NCBI GenBank assembly: GCA_947359465.1
Contig: OX375876.1
Location: 70,500,998-70,564,997, forward strand
Reading direction: 5' to 3'
Source of the DNA: Metellina segmentata
Lineage: Eukaryota; Arthropoda; Arachnida; Araneae; Tetragnathidae
DNA: 64,000 nt
Part shown: positions 1 to 11,005 of the stretch, one piece after another
Position numbering within the stretch: the stretch's first letter is position 1
How the letters are laid out: every line of letters starts with the position of its first letter
Made by a program: the position numbers and the translations under genes
Notes under the pieces: generated by a model
The model's input: only the letters and a program-made list of their open reading frames with translations
Told to the model about the DNA's origin: nothing
The model's database searches: none

Positions 1-412
1 GACTAGTTGCTTCTATTCTCAATTTTTCCAACTCATACTCTCGTTCTCTCTGCTTTTCTTTCACTTCTAGGTCTTCAATTCTCCGCCTTTCTTCCACTTC
101 AAGGGCTTCAATTCTCCGCTTTTCTTCAAGGTCTTCAATTCTCCGCTTTTCTTCAAGGTCTTCAATTCTCCGCTTTTCTTCCACTTCAAGGGCTTCAATT
201 CTCCGCTTTTCTTCCACTTCAAGGGCTTCATTTGTCTTTCGAGTTTCTATAATTCTACCAAAAAGTGCTTTGGTGAATTCCTCATCATATCCCTCACTTG
301 AAGTAATAAGATTCACTAATTGTTTTATGGATTTTTCTAGGGTGATTTCTAAATCTATCTCCTCCACCAATTTGATCAAGTCCTCTTTCTTTCCCTTAAC
401 TAAATAAGTCAT
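1..412 (-). CDS. Gag N-terminus of a gypsy-type retrotransposon (partial, runs off left edge)
   Basis: Reading the minus strand from an ATG at 412-410, the frame stays open for all 137 codons to the edge of the window. The protein starts MTYLVKGKKEDL and has a short SAP-like helical region (about residues 1-35). A very charged coiled coil follows, built from repeats of the form EALEVEEKRRI and EDLEEKRRI (about residues 60-125). The start MxYLxKxxKEDL and the order of parts match the Gag start of the retrotransposon whose gag begins at 55,701, so this is a second, divergent member of that Gag family. No lesion is visible in the part present. Capsid and Pol would lie to the left of the window. 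The role as a structural Gag protein is inferred from this relationship. Confidence 0.75.
   Translation of the reverse strand, partial: MTYLVKGKKEDLIKLVEEIDLEITLEKSIKQLVNLITSSEGYDEEFTKALFGRIIETRKTNEALEVEEKRRIEALEVEEKRRIEDLEEKRRIEDLEEKRRIEALEVEERRRIEDLEVKEKQREREYELEKLRIEATS
60..236 (-). repeat. Coding minisatellite in gag (27- and 33-bp units)
   Basis: Units built around GAAGAAAAGCGGAGAATTGAA repeat in frame about six times. Two unit lengths alternate, 33 bp (11 residues) and 27 bp (9 residues). All are multiples of three, so copy-number change lengthens or shortens the coiled coil without breaking the frame. Confidence 0.8.
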
Positions 413-959
413 GATTAAATTCTAAACAGTTTCCCCCTTTGGACTCAAATATAACGTAAGGTACAAAATGAAAAATTTTCGAAATCGAAACTGACCAGAA
501 TTCTGACTTACCTTATAGCCAAGCCACAAGAAATATAACTCAAAGACAATAGAACAATAGAAAAGAAATAAATGTACAAAAACCAATTTTGTAACCCAAA
601 AGACCTTCAAAAGAAAATTAATTTTAAAAAAAATTAAATCAAAATACCATTTCAAATACAAAACAAATTTAAATTATTAATTAAGATAAATAATCATCTA
701 CGACGATTAAAATCTCTTAAATTTCTATTTCACATAAATTCCAAATCAATACTAATTTCTATTATAAAAGCAAAATTTGCAATTAAGAAATTTTTTTGTT
801 TCGAAACCTGTTACGATAAATGGAAGTTATCACAAAAACAGAAGTAAAATTGTACATTAAATATAATAGTGCATAAAACTTTAGACTTAAAACCAAAACC
901 ACTTATCTGGAACAGTTGCTTGATGGTACACAGGAAGTCCTTGAGCAGGAACCCAAAGT
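413..959. other. AT-rich stretch upstream of the gag start, no gene seen
   Basis: This AT-rich sequence lies directly 5' of the minus-strand Gag ATG and is presumably the untranslated leader of that retrotransposon. I could not find a primer-binding site or a recognisable LTR boundary in it. The short ORFs here lack any recognisable motif. Confidence 0.4.
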
Positions 960-1715
960 TCGAACTGGACTTTGCTGACGATGACAGGACGGGATGCCCA
1001 AAAAGTTCGGACCGGATGGCCCTTTCGATGCTGAACACACGCGTTTCACACACAGGAACAGGACGGGATGTCCCAATTCTACTGACCGGACTAAGCTTCG
1101 TTGCTGGACACACGCAGTAACAGGCCACGTTTCATACACAGAAACAGAACGGGATATCCAAAAACATCGGACCGGATGGCCCACTTCGCCGCTGCCGGAC
1201 GCACGCAAATTCTCCACTCACGAGGACGGGATGTCCAAAAACTTCGGACCGGATGGCCCACTTCGTTGCTGCCGGACGCACGCAAATTCTCCACTCTCGA
1301 GGACGGGATGTCCACAAACTTCGGACCGGATGGCCCCCTTCGTTGCTGTCGGACGCACGCAAATACTCCACTCACGAGGACGGGATGTCCACAAACTTCG
1401 GACCGGATGGCCCTCTTCGTTGCTGCCGGACGCACGCAAATACTCCACTCACGAGGACGGGATGTCCACAAACTTCGGACCGGATGGCCCCTTCGTTGCT
1501 GCCGGACGCACGCAAATACTTCACTCACGAGGACGGGATGTCCAATAACTTCGGACCGGATGGCCTCCTTCGTTGCTGCAGGACGCACGCAAATATTCCA
1601 CTCACGAGGACGGGATGTCCAATAACTTCAGACCGGATGGCCTTCTTCGTTGCTGCCGGACGCACGCAAATATTCCACTCACGAGGACGGGATGTCCAAA
1701 AACTTCAATTTAATG
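960..1715. repeat. 77-bp GC-rich minisatellite, about 9-10 units
   Basis: The anchor GGACGGGATGTCC recurs at 1224, 1301, 1378, 1455, 1531, 1608 and 1685, a period of 76-77 bp. More diverged units lie to the left near 985, 1062 and 1148. Each unit carries GGACCGGATGGCC and GGACGCACGCAAAT. The array is GC-rich against AT-rich surroundings. Because 77 is not a multiple of three, the consensus reads open in several frames and gives overlapping false ORFs on both strands. It lies about 550 bp upstream of the gag start and could be part of that element's leader or LTR, which I cannot confirm. Confidence 0.9.
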
Positions 1716-2150
1716 GGAACGATCGCAGTGCATGCCACCATTAATAGGTAGCTGTAACGTCGTGATAAAAGAAATAGACTTTTTTAAAGAAATAAAGAAA
1801 AATTTATTTACAATATGGTAGCGACATCACCGTTACAACTACCTCTCATCATACGTTTTAAACATAACGGCTGAAACACGCCATTCCAACACTGCACTCC
1901 GTCCACACTTCAACGAAGCATCCAATCGACTCTCAAAAGCCGTTACAAAAAAATATCTTTTCACCAACGTTATACATAAAAGAAAAAAAATGAACTTCCG
2001 GGAAAACCATTTAAGCTCACATAAATATGTCAAAAGAAAAGATATCCTTTCCAAGAGTAATAAGAAGTATAAATAAACACAGGAAGTATCACAATATCTT
2101 GGAATAAGGAAAAAGAAATATTATCGTAACATTTAAAAGATATTCCGGAA
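1716..2150. other. No gene seen
   Basis: AT-rich sequence between the minisatellite and the truncated 3' end of the Tc1 relic. A minus-strand ORF here shows no recognisable motif. Confidence 0.4.
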
Positions 2151-2151
2151 G

Positions 2152-2835
2152 TGTACGTTACAGTAGCTGGGGGTGGGAAACGAGCAGACACAGCAATACC
2201 GAGGGCATCCCGAAGATTTTCAATGGGATTACGGTCGGGCGAGTACACCGGCCAAACCATACGCTCAATCCCCTCACTCTCCAAGTACTCGTCAACGATA
2301 CCAGCTCTATGGGGATGCGCATTATCATATATTAAAACGAAATAACGACCAATTGCTGCAACGTACAATCTCATTGTAGAGTCTAGGACTTCATCCCGAT
2401 TCCGGACAGCTGTCGCAAAATCCCGTCTATAGATCTGCAGGTCGGTGCGATAGCCCAACGAAATTCCGGCCCACACTATGATGTTTCCACCTCGGAATAC
2501 GTTATGCTCTATGATGTTCTGGGGCCGATTGCGTGTGTCTTGTTCTCTCCAGACCCTTACACGTTTGTCATCTGGCTACAGGACAAATCTGGAGTCATAC
2601 GTAAACATAACGTTAGCCCAATTAGACACTGTCCAATTCACATGTTGCCGACACCACTTTAATCGTGCATATCTGGATTGGACGGACAGATGAACACAAA
2701 CTCGTTGTTCCCGGGCATACAGTCCGTTCATGTGTAGCCTTCGGCGCACAGTAGTGACAGGTATTAATTTCGCCAATGAGCGTTGCAACCATAGATGTCA
2801 CATGTGTGGAGGTTGCTCTTCGATAGTGTGATATG
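2152..2835 (-). pseudogene. Tc1/mariner-superfamily transposase relic (DD34E)
   Basis: On the minus strand, one frame runs from about 2788 to 2152 and is broken by a single in-frame TAG at 2576-2578. Before the stop it carries RRLHMNGLYAREQR and the block with MFTYDSRF, where the D is the first catalytic aspartate. After the stop come NIIVWAGIS, IYDNAHPHRAG (second aspartate) and SPDRNPIENL (the glutamate). Exactly 34 residues separate the second aspartate from the glutamate, as in Tc1 transposases. The N-terminal DNA-binding region is degraded, and homology stops after ARFPPPAT, so the C-terminus is lost. It would have cut and pasted its own transposon; it is now dead. No terminal inverted repeats could be assigned. 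Confidence 0.85.
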
Positions 2836-2839
2836 ACAA

Positions 2840-3160
2840 TCACATCAAATATTGTTTTGCCTTAAAAGCAGGAAAACACAACCTACAAGCTATTTGCGTC
2901 AATGTTCAGTCCCTTAACGAATCCCTGAAGAAACCAAGTTCATCACCCCTCGATTCCGAGAAAATGGAACGGGTGCGCTTTCACCCTTCACGCAATGGGG
3001 TTGATATCTGAAATGGCGCAATGACTCGGCCAATAGAAGGATAGACCCATTGGCAAGGTCAGGGCTTAGCACCCTGAATATTGAGGGAAGGTCAGACGGG
3101 GAGAATTACAGGAAACGCCAACGCTAAAAAAAAAGAGACGGAGCATTTTTCGGTTGTGGA
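2840..3160. other. No gene seen
   Basis: Mixed-composition sequence between the Tc1 relic and the hAT-like element. I see no motif or repeat that I can assign. Confidence 0.4.
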
Positions 3161-3299
3161 TAGGGATGGGCAAATCGATTCTTTTGAAAGATTCGATTCT
3201 TTTGAATCGACTCAGTTGAAAGATTCGTTCAAAAGAGTCGTTCACCGGAAACAACTCTCTTGGACTTCCGGTACAAGCAGCGCCACCTGGTGTTGAACT

Positions 3300-3555
3300 G
3301 TCGTACTATCTCGGGTTTTCTCCGAATTCATTTCTTGGAAAGGGGGGGGGAGGCGTTTGTAAAACTTGTTTCGTGGGGTTTTTTTCTTTCTGAGAAGCAC
3401 CTATTACTCGACTTGGTGTGGTGTTTTCGTCGCGCTTTCTTTGTTAATCCTATGTATTTATAGACAAATCCTATAGTACTGTTGTCATTCTACTGATGCG
3501 TCTGTGAAATTCTCACAAATTTTAGAAAAGATTACACGATTTATATTATCGGAAG
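3300..3555. other. Element interior, no gene seen
   Basis: Contains a run of nine G residues near 3342 and otherwise unremarkable sequence. No coding signal. Confidence 0.35.
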
Positions 3556-3690
3556 GTTCCTGGTTCGAATCCGGGTCCAGGCATGGATGTTTGTATGCGT
3601 ATGGTGTAAAGGCGGTTGGTGCACCTTAAATCTGTCGTGACCGAAAGTCCTCACGTTGGGTTGGTGTGGGAGTTTGGAGAGTGGGGAATT
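3556..3690 (+). repeat. SINE-B fragment (tRNA-derived, A box missing)
   Basis: Carries a clean RNA polymerase III B box, GGTTCGAATCC. It is followed by a body with GGTGCACCTTAAATCTGTCGTGACC...AAAGTCC, which matches the body of the fuller copy at 8945-9410 (GGCACGTTAAATAGGTCGTGG). The A-box half is absent, so this is a truncated copy and not a tRNA gene. Confidence 0.6.
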
Positions 3691-3715
3691 AATATTTCAA
3701 TAAGTACTGGTAATT

Positions 3716-3850
3716 TTAATTAACGTCGTACTAGAGCAACACAACGGGCTACTGACGACGGTCCTAGATCAATCTCTTAGGGAAATATCCGAGGACACCA
3801 CCACGTAATTTTGAAGCACGGTCAGATGACGAGGCAACACCTGAGTTGGC
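3716..3850 (-). repeat. SINE-A fragment (body only)
   Basis: Shares the body words GGAGCAACACAACG-like, GATCAAT, CCGAGGACACCACCACGTAATTTTGAA and CGGTCAGATGACGAGG with the fuller copies at 3905, 26,045 and 44,487. The tRNA-like head is missing. Confidence 0.65.
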
Positions 3851-3904
3851 ACATTAAGTAGAAAATAATATTAAAAGTAGTAAATAAATTATTTCAAAAC
3901 AGGT

Positions 3905-4200
3905 AGGTAGTTGAATTAACTCCCCACTGGAGCAACACAACGAGATTTTCAACTATTCGGGATCAATTCCGAAGAGAAAGATCCGAGGACACCTCGTTGT
4001 TTTGATCCACGGTCAGATAACGCTGGTATCCCTCTTTGCAAACTTCCACACCATGCCAACGAAGGAAATTTAAAGCCACGACAGAATTAACATGCACCAG
4101 CCCACACGTACACAACGGTATTTTGTTGAATCGAGTATCGAACTCACAACCCTCCGGTTGTCAATCCGATACTCCTCCTACCGGGTTATTGAGGCCCCAT
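3905..4200 (-). repeat. SINE-A, full copy with tRNA-like head on the minus strand
   Basis: Read on the minus strand, the head near 4195-4120 contains a GTTCGATACTCG B-box-like block and a tRNA-like anticodon region. The body that follows ends near 3905 with the reverse of ACTGGAGCAACACAACG. The layout is the same as in the copies at 26,045 and 44,487. It would be transcribed by RNA polymerase III and moved by an unknown LINE. Confidence 0.7.
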
Positions 4201-5569
4201 CTCAAAATACAATTGCTTTTATTCTTGTTCTTAAACATTTTTGTTTTCGAGAAGATAATAAATTCATTTCTGGAAATTAGAGAAACGTTTTCATAATTGC
4301 AGTTCATTTAATGCATTAAAAGTACTGCCCAATTTTAAATTCGTAAAATATGAAGAAATTCCTAAAAGGAAATATAAAGAATAAAATCAAAGCAAGAAAA
4401 ATGAAATGAAAGTTCTTTAACTCGAACCGAATCAAGAGTTGACTCCCTAATATCCTCGAAATAGCCTATTGGGTTGCTCTACTATCGAAGCGACCTTAAT
4501 TCAACCTTTTAACATTTTATAAAAGTCTTACCTAAGATTTGTTAGATTGGTCTAATTTCCTCGTCCGTCACCAACCCATTATGTTGCTATAGTGCGACGC
4601 AAATTCAATAACATCCTTGTTCGTCCTCGATAAAATAATAATAATAATAAATAACGATAAAATAAAAAACAGCAGTAAGCACTTTAAATGTATGTTAAAT
4701 ATATATCTTTGAAATCGGTTCTGTTTGTTTTCAAGATTGAACATTCATACCTTTCACAACTTCAATTTAGAGCACGGTATAACTTAACACTCAAGGTTTT
4801 TCGAGATACATTTGTTGTATGCTTGATAGACCACATGATAGAGCATGGAAATATATTTCTATTAAATAGTATTAGAAAATTTATATCCATCCGTATTAAT
4901 TTCAAATTAAAGGTTATCATGCTGATTTAATGACTTTCTTCTTTGTCACATATTCAGTAGTATAGATATCAGTGAAGTAGATTGAAGTTGTTTTCTTATA
5001 AGTAAACTACTAATTATCATTGCAACGAAGTCTATCTAATATAATAAAATCTAACATCTTATATAAAATCTCACAAAAATGAGAGATTTTTTGATAATTA
5101 ATACGAAGGAAAACATTTTCAAACTAGTAAATAAATGTCCTCAAAATATAATTGCTCAAAATGTAATTTGATTGCTTTAAAAAATAAAAAGGTGTAAAAT
5201 ACAGAAATGCTTACAATAACGAAATTTTTCTACGAAAATGAATAAAATGTTGATAGAAAATTTTCGTCGTCAATTTTCATCAAAACTACTTCAAATAAAT
5301 TCAAAATAATTAATCAATTTTCTTTTTAAAAATATTAAATTAGAAGATATTTGACGAACCCAAGTTTATGTTTATTAAAAACAATATTTGTTTCCGAAAA
5401 GAAAAATTCATTTCTGGAAATAGTAGTGGTATCTAATTTTAAATTCCATATTTTGTGAAGAAATTGTAAAAAGAAACACAAAAGAAAAAAATCAATGTAA
5501 AAAAATAAAATGAAAGACTTTCATCTTATTCCAAACCAAACGAATAAACTCTTAATGTTCCGTAACTCA
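4201..5569. other. AT-rich interior of the hAT-like element, no gene seen
   Basis: Long AT-rich stretch with short ORFs of no recognisable content and a (taa)n run near 4636. No domain, RNA gene or further repeat could be supported. Confidence 0.4.
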
Positions 5570-5835
5570 AAGATTCGAAACCCAGAAGAGTCGTTCAAAG
5601 AGCCGAATCCGAAAAAGAGCCGAATTCCAAAAAGAGTCGAAACCCAGAAGAGTCGTTGAAAGAGCCGAATCAGTAAAAGAGCCGAATTCCAAAAAGAGTC
5701 GAAACCCAGAAGAGTCGTTGAAAGAGCCGAATCAGTAAAAGAGCCGAATCTCAAAGAGTCGTTGAAAGAGCCGAATCAGTAAAAGAGCCGAATCCCAAAG
5801 AGTCGTTCTAAGAGCCGAATCACCGTTCATTTCGT
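5570..5835. repeat. Subterminal tandem repeat, about 62-bp units
   Basis: The block CCCAGAAGAGTCGTT starts at 5581, 5643 and 5705 (62-bp period), with a shorter degenerate unit after it. Each unit contains AAAGAGCCGAATC and AAGAGTCGTT. The same words occur near the left end of the element, suggesting arrays of transposase- or host-protein-binding sites. That function is inference. Confidence 0.75.
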
Positions 5836-6155
5836 TCACGAACCGTATCAATTGGCTCCTATTGGCGATAAGGGAAACACTCTTATGCTCAATCATATGC
5901 TTTGGCGTCCATTGTAAGTGCCTCAGAACCTGTTCAACCACTTTTCACTGAAGAGATTATCGCTAAACCTGAAAGTGTAGTAGCCATACAATGGAAAGTA
6001 GTAACCCTACAGACAAAAAAGAAAAAAAAACGCACATGAGGAGAAAAGTAGGGAATCGATGATTCGATTCATTTTGAAAGGAGTTGTTTGACCGATTCGT
6101 TCATTTTAAAGATTCGATTCAATTGAACGAATCACTCATTTTCGTCCCATCCCTA

Positions 6156-6489
6156 GTGGAAACCATTTTCCAAAAATATGGTTCGGAACCCATTTTCCAA
6201 AAATATGGTAACTACATAAAAAAAACGATGTACCATCGACGAATTGAAGGAGTAAAATAAATAAACGAATATACCAAACAGAATACGGCTGCCTTTTCTT
6301 TGTCATCACCAATAATAGAAATCTCAAGATATTAGATGGAAAGAACCACCTGACTCCAAAAGAAGGAACCTGTATACCCCATGCTTCAATTCAACCTGAT
6401 GGTCACCATATTTAAAGGTATGTCCATATTTCTATCCGATACCTATTGAGAACTCCATTTACTTCCGATCGAATCTGAGGTCAAAACTG
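6156..6489. other. Short direct duplication, otherwise nothing seen
   Basis: CCATTTTCCAAAAATATGGT occurs twice in tandem near 6163 and 6190. The remainder has no recognisable feature. Confidence 0.45.
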
Positions 6490-6773
6490 GATATTGGTAT
6501 CCAGAACAAAAATTGGGTATACTAACCAGTACAGATAGCGCTTCGCTAGAGCAGCAATAATATCGATCTTCCACGGGGGTCGTAACCATTGGGCGGCCGG
6601 CCACAGTTCTTTGGACAATTGTTTGCCTTGTTTGGAATTGTTTCCATAGTCATGAAATGACGGAATTATGAACGTTGAAGAAAAGAGCAACATCAGTGAT
6701 TGATTGTCCTGCTTTCAAGGCGTCCCACAGAACGCCAACGCTCACTATCTGCCATTCGTTTTCTGGAAGCCAT
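6490..6773 (-). pseudogene. Tc1-like transposase N-terminal relic
   Basis: The minus strand starts with an ATG at 6773 and reads MASRKRMADSERWRSVGRLE. After a one-base frameshift it continues GQSITDVALFFNVHNSVIS, a stop, then LWKQFQTRQTIVQRTVAGRP and TTPVEDRY. This is the helix-turn-helix DNA-binding part and GRP-type linker of a Tc1 transposase. Homology fades after AALAKRY (6540), where the frame shifts again, and no catalytic domain follows. It is a dead, truncated copy. Confidence 0.75.
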
Positions 6774-6779
6774 AGAAAC

Positions 6780-7515
6780 CCGTCTGTCTTGAAAACTAAT
6801 CGTACGAAAGTTCTAAACACTTTTTATCAGCACTTGCATGCAACTCCTCTGACCCTTCACAATGATGGCTTCTTATACGAATGTCTTTGCATATTTATCG
6901 ACCAAAAAACCATGATTGGCTTTTATATAACCCATTTGCATACTTCCGTCTACTTCTGCAGAAAATTGCAGTCTCTCAAATTCAGATTGGTTTCTGGAAA
7001 TTAACATTTCCCTCGCCATGCTTAACTTTTCGCAGTGAGTATTTATCATATATATATAATTTAAAAAACTTAATATTTTGAGACTCTAATATATCTACAA
7101 AAATTTACTACAGTACGATTGCTGGTCAGCTGGTACGCTTCAGATAAATTTGTATCTCTGAATATAAATTTATCTTAAAATGTGTTTATCTAAAAAACAC
7201 TTCTCAATAATAAATACCCTTTTTCTTTCTTTAATACTATTCTTGAAATATTTAATAATATAAACAATTATATAACAGATGACTAATTCTATTTCTAATA
7301 CTAATTCTATTTTATAGCTGAGTCGTATTAGTTGCTTTCATATTCTACTATACTGTTTTTGAATATATTTTTTAAATTTTGGCTAAAGATTTTATTTACA
7401 ACTTTTTTTTAAATAGAAATTGGAATACTGTCGTTTCTTAATAACTATACATGAAAATATCTTTTCTTTTTCCGATAACAAACATTTTTATTTTCTATAG
7501 TTTCAATGCAACAAG
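6780..7515. other. No gene seen
   Basis: AT-rich intergenic sequence with (TA)n-like runs near 7040. No coding or repeat assignment. Confidence 0.4.
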
Positions 7516-7945
7516 AATTTAACTGTCATTAATGTTAGCGTTTTGTTGGACGAAGTGGATGATGGCATTTGGTGGCGATCTTCGGGCTTGGTTTTGCCGG
7601 TCTGACACCTGCTGTTTCGGGTTTGATTTCGTTTCACTCCTACTCTTTGTATAATGTTTTGTTTTGTATGTTTGCTTTTTAAGGGTGTTTGGGGAAGCGT
7701 ATGAGCAATTTTTTAGAGTTTCGCTGCTCAATGTAGAAAACACCTTTTTGTGTTGTCTCGGTCAGACTCCTCCCTGATGACGCCCTGGTCCATTTCATTT
7801 TCGAAAATTTCTTTATGGTTTTTATTTTGAATTTCCTCTTGTTTTTGAAGTCATATTGCTTACCTTGTTAAGTCTGCAGCTTCAGCCCGATTGCATGGTT
7901 TCGAGTTTCGTTTTCTGGTTGATTGCACCCCGGCTGTTTAGTTCT
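7516..7945 (+). mobile_element. Penelope-like element tail fragment, plus orientation
   Basis: In reverse complement this stretch matches the region next to the Penelope-like copies at 50,042-50,437 and 58,620-58,990. Shared words include GTTTTCTACA, AGCAG, TTGCTCATAC, CCCCAAACACC, GGGCGTCATCAG and the half-palindrome block ACCAGAAAACGAA. No reverse transcriptase is attached, so it is a 3'-UTR-type fragment inserted in the opposite orientation to the two copies at the right of the window. The minus-strand ORF over it is an artefact. Confidence 0.7.
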
Positions 7946-8420
7946 TTCTTTTTATTTTTTATATGTTTTGCGTCTTCTATGTTATAATTATATATATATA
8001 TCAGGTATGCAAAAATCTATAAAACTTAAAACACTGCAGAACAATTTTCGAATCAAATCCTTGTTACCTGTCAAATATTTGAAAATCCATTCATACACCT
8101 GCAAAGGGAGTTAAATTTGGAATTATTTAACGAATTTTAAAACTCAATAACGAAGAGAGACAAAGCTAAAGTTTGACATCGATTATGGCAACCTAGTATA
8201 ATTTAGAGAAAGACTAAATGTACTCAATTTCATGCTCCGCTTCAATGCTTAGAAAATAGACAAGGGAGGCTCAGCCTTAACATTACTCTTAAAAACAGAA
8301 ATTTATACTGATACCTTTAAATAGTGTAAAATGAAGGCATGAAGAGTATAAGACAACAAAATGTTCGTTTAACCATCCTGCTGGTTTACCTTTGCGTTGA
8401 AAACTATCCTCTATTGTCTA
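7946..8420. other. No gene seen
   Basis: AT-rich sequence with a (TA)n run near 7990. Nothing assignable. Confidence 0.4.
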
Positions 8421-8596
8421 ACCTCTGGTTTAAAACCTATTCCTAAGTGTCACCAATTCTGGGCAAGATAATTTATTTTTACTACTTGGATCTTCATTGA
8501 CGCTAAGATTATTATTTTTTTTTTGACAAAATATCTTGTCTTTAGAAAGAATGACCAGATTTTGTACGAAATATCTCGTCGAAACACTTGGAGAGT
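8421..8596. mobile_element. Probable member of a TA-flanked MITE family (degraded)
   Basis: The right end, CGAAATATCTCGTCGAAACA followed by CTTGGAGAGT and TA, matches the clear ends of the MITEs at 9411, 29,119 and 31,474. The left end (TA followed by ACCTCTGGTTTAAAACC) is a weak match only. Confidence 0.4.
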
Positions 8597-8597
8597 T

Positions 8598-8944
8598 AAA
8601 TACGCACAGTGGAACTTTAAAATTTCTTTATTTTAGTTCAGAAACATTATATTCTGACCTTGACTGAAAGGTATTCTTAGAATAACGATTCCTCAGCATT
8701 ATAAATGAATCCTAGTGTCGTTATCAGGGATCAAAGCATAAATCATAATTTACTGGTTGTATGGAGGTTATTCCGTAACTACGAACAATGTGACAGATTA
8801 CAAATGATTCACTTGACTATATTTCATTCTTTCAATTTTGTATCCATTACAAAAAAAGTAAAGTTTTTTTCTTTGTTTTTAGCCAGTGAAGCAGGTATTC
8901 CGCTAGTTTGCCAATTGCGTTGAAGACTGTTACATCAAGAAACA
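8598..8944. other. No gene seen
   Basis: AT-rich sequence. A short plus-strand ORF shows no recognisable domain. Confidence 0.35.
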
Positions 8945-9410
8945 ACGCCTCTGAGCAGCGGTAGATTAGTCAGTAGAGCGTCGGGCTAGCATTAGAAGGG
9001 TTGTGGGTTCTGTCCTCGGCGGAGCCTTCAATTCTGATGATTGCGAGATCGGCGCTTCGACCTGGCTAAAGACCGTCGTGTTCACTAATGGTGACTGGGG
9101 CACGTTAAATAGGTCGTGGTCACAAAGTCCCCCATGTTCCCATACCAAATCAATACCTCTGGGGTTACCTGATCAGGTGGTTATCGGCCTCTGATTGTTA
9201 TCTAAATTACGATATGTGTGAGTGAATGGATGTATGAAAGGGGCCTTCCTGTAAAAACGGATGTGCCATGTATGTCGAGCAAAGTCGGACGTCCTCCCAA
9301 TGGGGCTTCATAACATGGAAGGCGCACTCCCTCGCCTCTTGTCGTCTTCGACGGGCCTGGCACTCCTCTGGTCTGCCATTGTAGGCATGAGAAACAACAA
9401 CAACGCTTCT
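8945..9410 (+). repeat. SINE-B, tRNA-derived SINE with long body
   Basis: The head GATTAGTCAGTAGAGCGTCG fits a tRNA-like A-box region, and GGGTTCTGTCC about 40 bases later is a degraded B box. A GC-richer body of about 330 bp follows, part of which (GGCACGTTAAATAGGTCGTGG) recurs in the fragment at 3556. The end near 9395 carries an AACAACAACAA tract. It is presumably a non-coding Pol III retroposon; the ORFs within it are incidental. Confidence 0.65.
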
Positions 9411-9618
9411 GCTGGGTGTCTGTCTCGACTAGGTATCTAGTCATTAGCAAATCTGGCCAGATCTTGATGAACGTGATACCTCGTCATTAGAAGAAAAATA
9501 ATCCTAACTTGATGTCGTTATCATTAAAAAGTTGCCAACATTTTGATTATGAGATATCTCGTCATTAGCAAATTGGTCAATGATATACGAGACATCTTGT
9601 TGAAACCATTTGGAGGGT
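9411..9618. mobile_element. TA-flanked MITE with GAGATATCTCGTC palindromes
   Basis: Contains GAGATATCTCGTCATTAG and near copies three times (CTAGGTATCTAGTCATTAG, GTGATACCTCGTCATTAG, GAGATATCTCGTCATTAG). It ends ...CATTTGGAGGGT directly before TA. The left end near 9411 (GTCTCGACTAGGTATCTAG) mirrors the family TIR imperfectly. Confidence 0.55.
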
Positions 9619-9620
9619 TA

Positions 9621-11005
9621 ACAACAAACTCTATGAGAGGCTTTTTTATGAAAGCTAAATGTCCATGGCGCTATTGTTGTTGTAGAACGTGTTCCTGTAC
9701 GTATTCTGCATTGACCTTGTGTAAGATTAAGTGTACCGATTTAAGTATATGATATTTATGCGAATTAGTCTATTCCAGAGATTAAAAGTTGGCTCACTTT
9801 GTTCCCCAAGATCTATCAACATTGTATTAGACAGAAAACAAAACGAATTTAGAGTGAAACAGATTCTTTGTTGTTGAGACAAAAAGTAATACAAAGTACG
9901 CAGACGAATACAAAGAAAAAAAAGCGCTGTCTACAGCAGTAAACATAGATTGTACGCAAAATAAAATCAGTCTTCAACAGGTGGTGTCTTCTAGTGGCTA
10001 ATCTAAATCAACACCTTGTAATGAAATGGACGGGTGCGCTAAGCTTCGTACTATTTCTTACGGTCGCTTGGTTTGTAGATCTACCACCTGGTTGTGGGAA
10101 AAAGCATGAATCCTCATGGAAAAATTATTATAGGGACTTCCCCTTCTGAGATCTTACAGCAACGACTCCGTCCACGTGCACTGCAAGGTCAAAGATATTT
10201 TTGAAGTAATGTTACTGGAATACGTTTTAATGCGATTGCGTTATCGATCCTGCAAGAGCATTGAAAAACCTGAAAAGAAATAAATAACATCGTCTTCCGA
10301 TGATTTGGTAGTTTTTACAAAAAATTCATCCTTGAGAAAATTCTCAAATAAAATGTTTCTATATCATGATTCTGTATTGCTTATAAACATATTGCTTGTG
10401 AGTTTGTCGTGTCTTCATATCACTGTTAATCTTAGTGTATTCATATTAGTATTATATCTGTTTTATTAACAACTTATTTAGGTAGCACATTCTGCATTTA
10501 TTGCTTCCTGAAACTTTGCGGAGTTTCACATCGTATACTTGTTTTAACCTTGCAATTTAAATAACACACTTCTCTTCAGTAAAATATAATTTTGAGTGAG
10601 AAGCCTGAATTTCAAAAAGAAATTTTCTCTTCTATAAATATACACTTTCATAAAAGAAAGATTTTCTTATTATGCATGTATCTCTTTGGGCTTCAGTTTT
10701 TATGTGAGCTCATATCGTATCCAATTCGGCAGAAATGAAAATGTATCGGAATCTCTTGTAGAAAAATATCTCTTTTCTGTACAAGTATAAATAATTCTTA
10801 AAATTTTTTTTTAAGATTACTTGCATTAATACTTCTTATTAACATTTAAAGCAAATTACCACTTAACATTTTATCCAAATTTAATTATTTAAGGAGCACA
10901 TTCTCACCATATTAAAAATACATCAACATATTTAGAGTTCAAACCAGATGAAAAATCTAATAGTATATAAATTTCTGTCCCATAGAAACATTTAATTTAA
11001 TTTAG
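9621..11005. other. No gene seen
   Basis: AT-rich intergenic DNA. I looked on both strands for conserved motifs and TIRs and found nothing I can support. Confidence 0.4.

Larger units (their letters stand above)
3161..6155. mobile_element. Large hAT-like TIR element, non-autonomous
   Basis: The left end begins TAGGGATGGGCAAATCGATT and the right end is the inverted form, ...TCGTCCCATCCCTA. Both ends continue into arrays of GATTCGATTC, GATTCGTTC and AAGAGTCGTT words, so the subterminal parts also mirror each other loosely. The sequence gtgga directly flanks both sides (3156-3160 and 6156-6160). That is shorter than the 8 bp expected for hAT, so the target duplication is uncertain. No transposase is recognisable inside. 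The interior holds SINE copies and AT-rich filler. hAT assignment rests on the YAGGGATGGG terminus shared with the better-supported hAT ends elsewhere in this window. Confidence 0.6.

Noticed and set aside
7..252. Plus-strand 81-codon ORF with FSAFLQGLQ repeats
   Set aside because: Antisense shadow of the coiled-coil part of the minus-strand Gag.
960..1715. CRISPR-like regular spacing
   Set aside because: The whole 77-bp unit is repeated, with no unique spacers; also a eukaryotic context.
994..1744. Several overlapping ORFs of 76-184 codons on both strands
   Set aside because: They are frame rotations of the 77-bp minisatellite, open only because the unit has no stop in several frames.
3556..3600. 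Possible tRNA gene (GGTTCGAATCC)
   Set aside because: Only the T-arm half is present and the downstream body matches a SINE.
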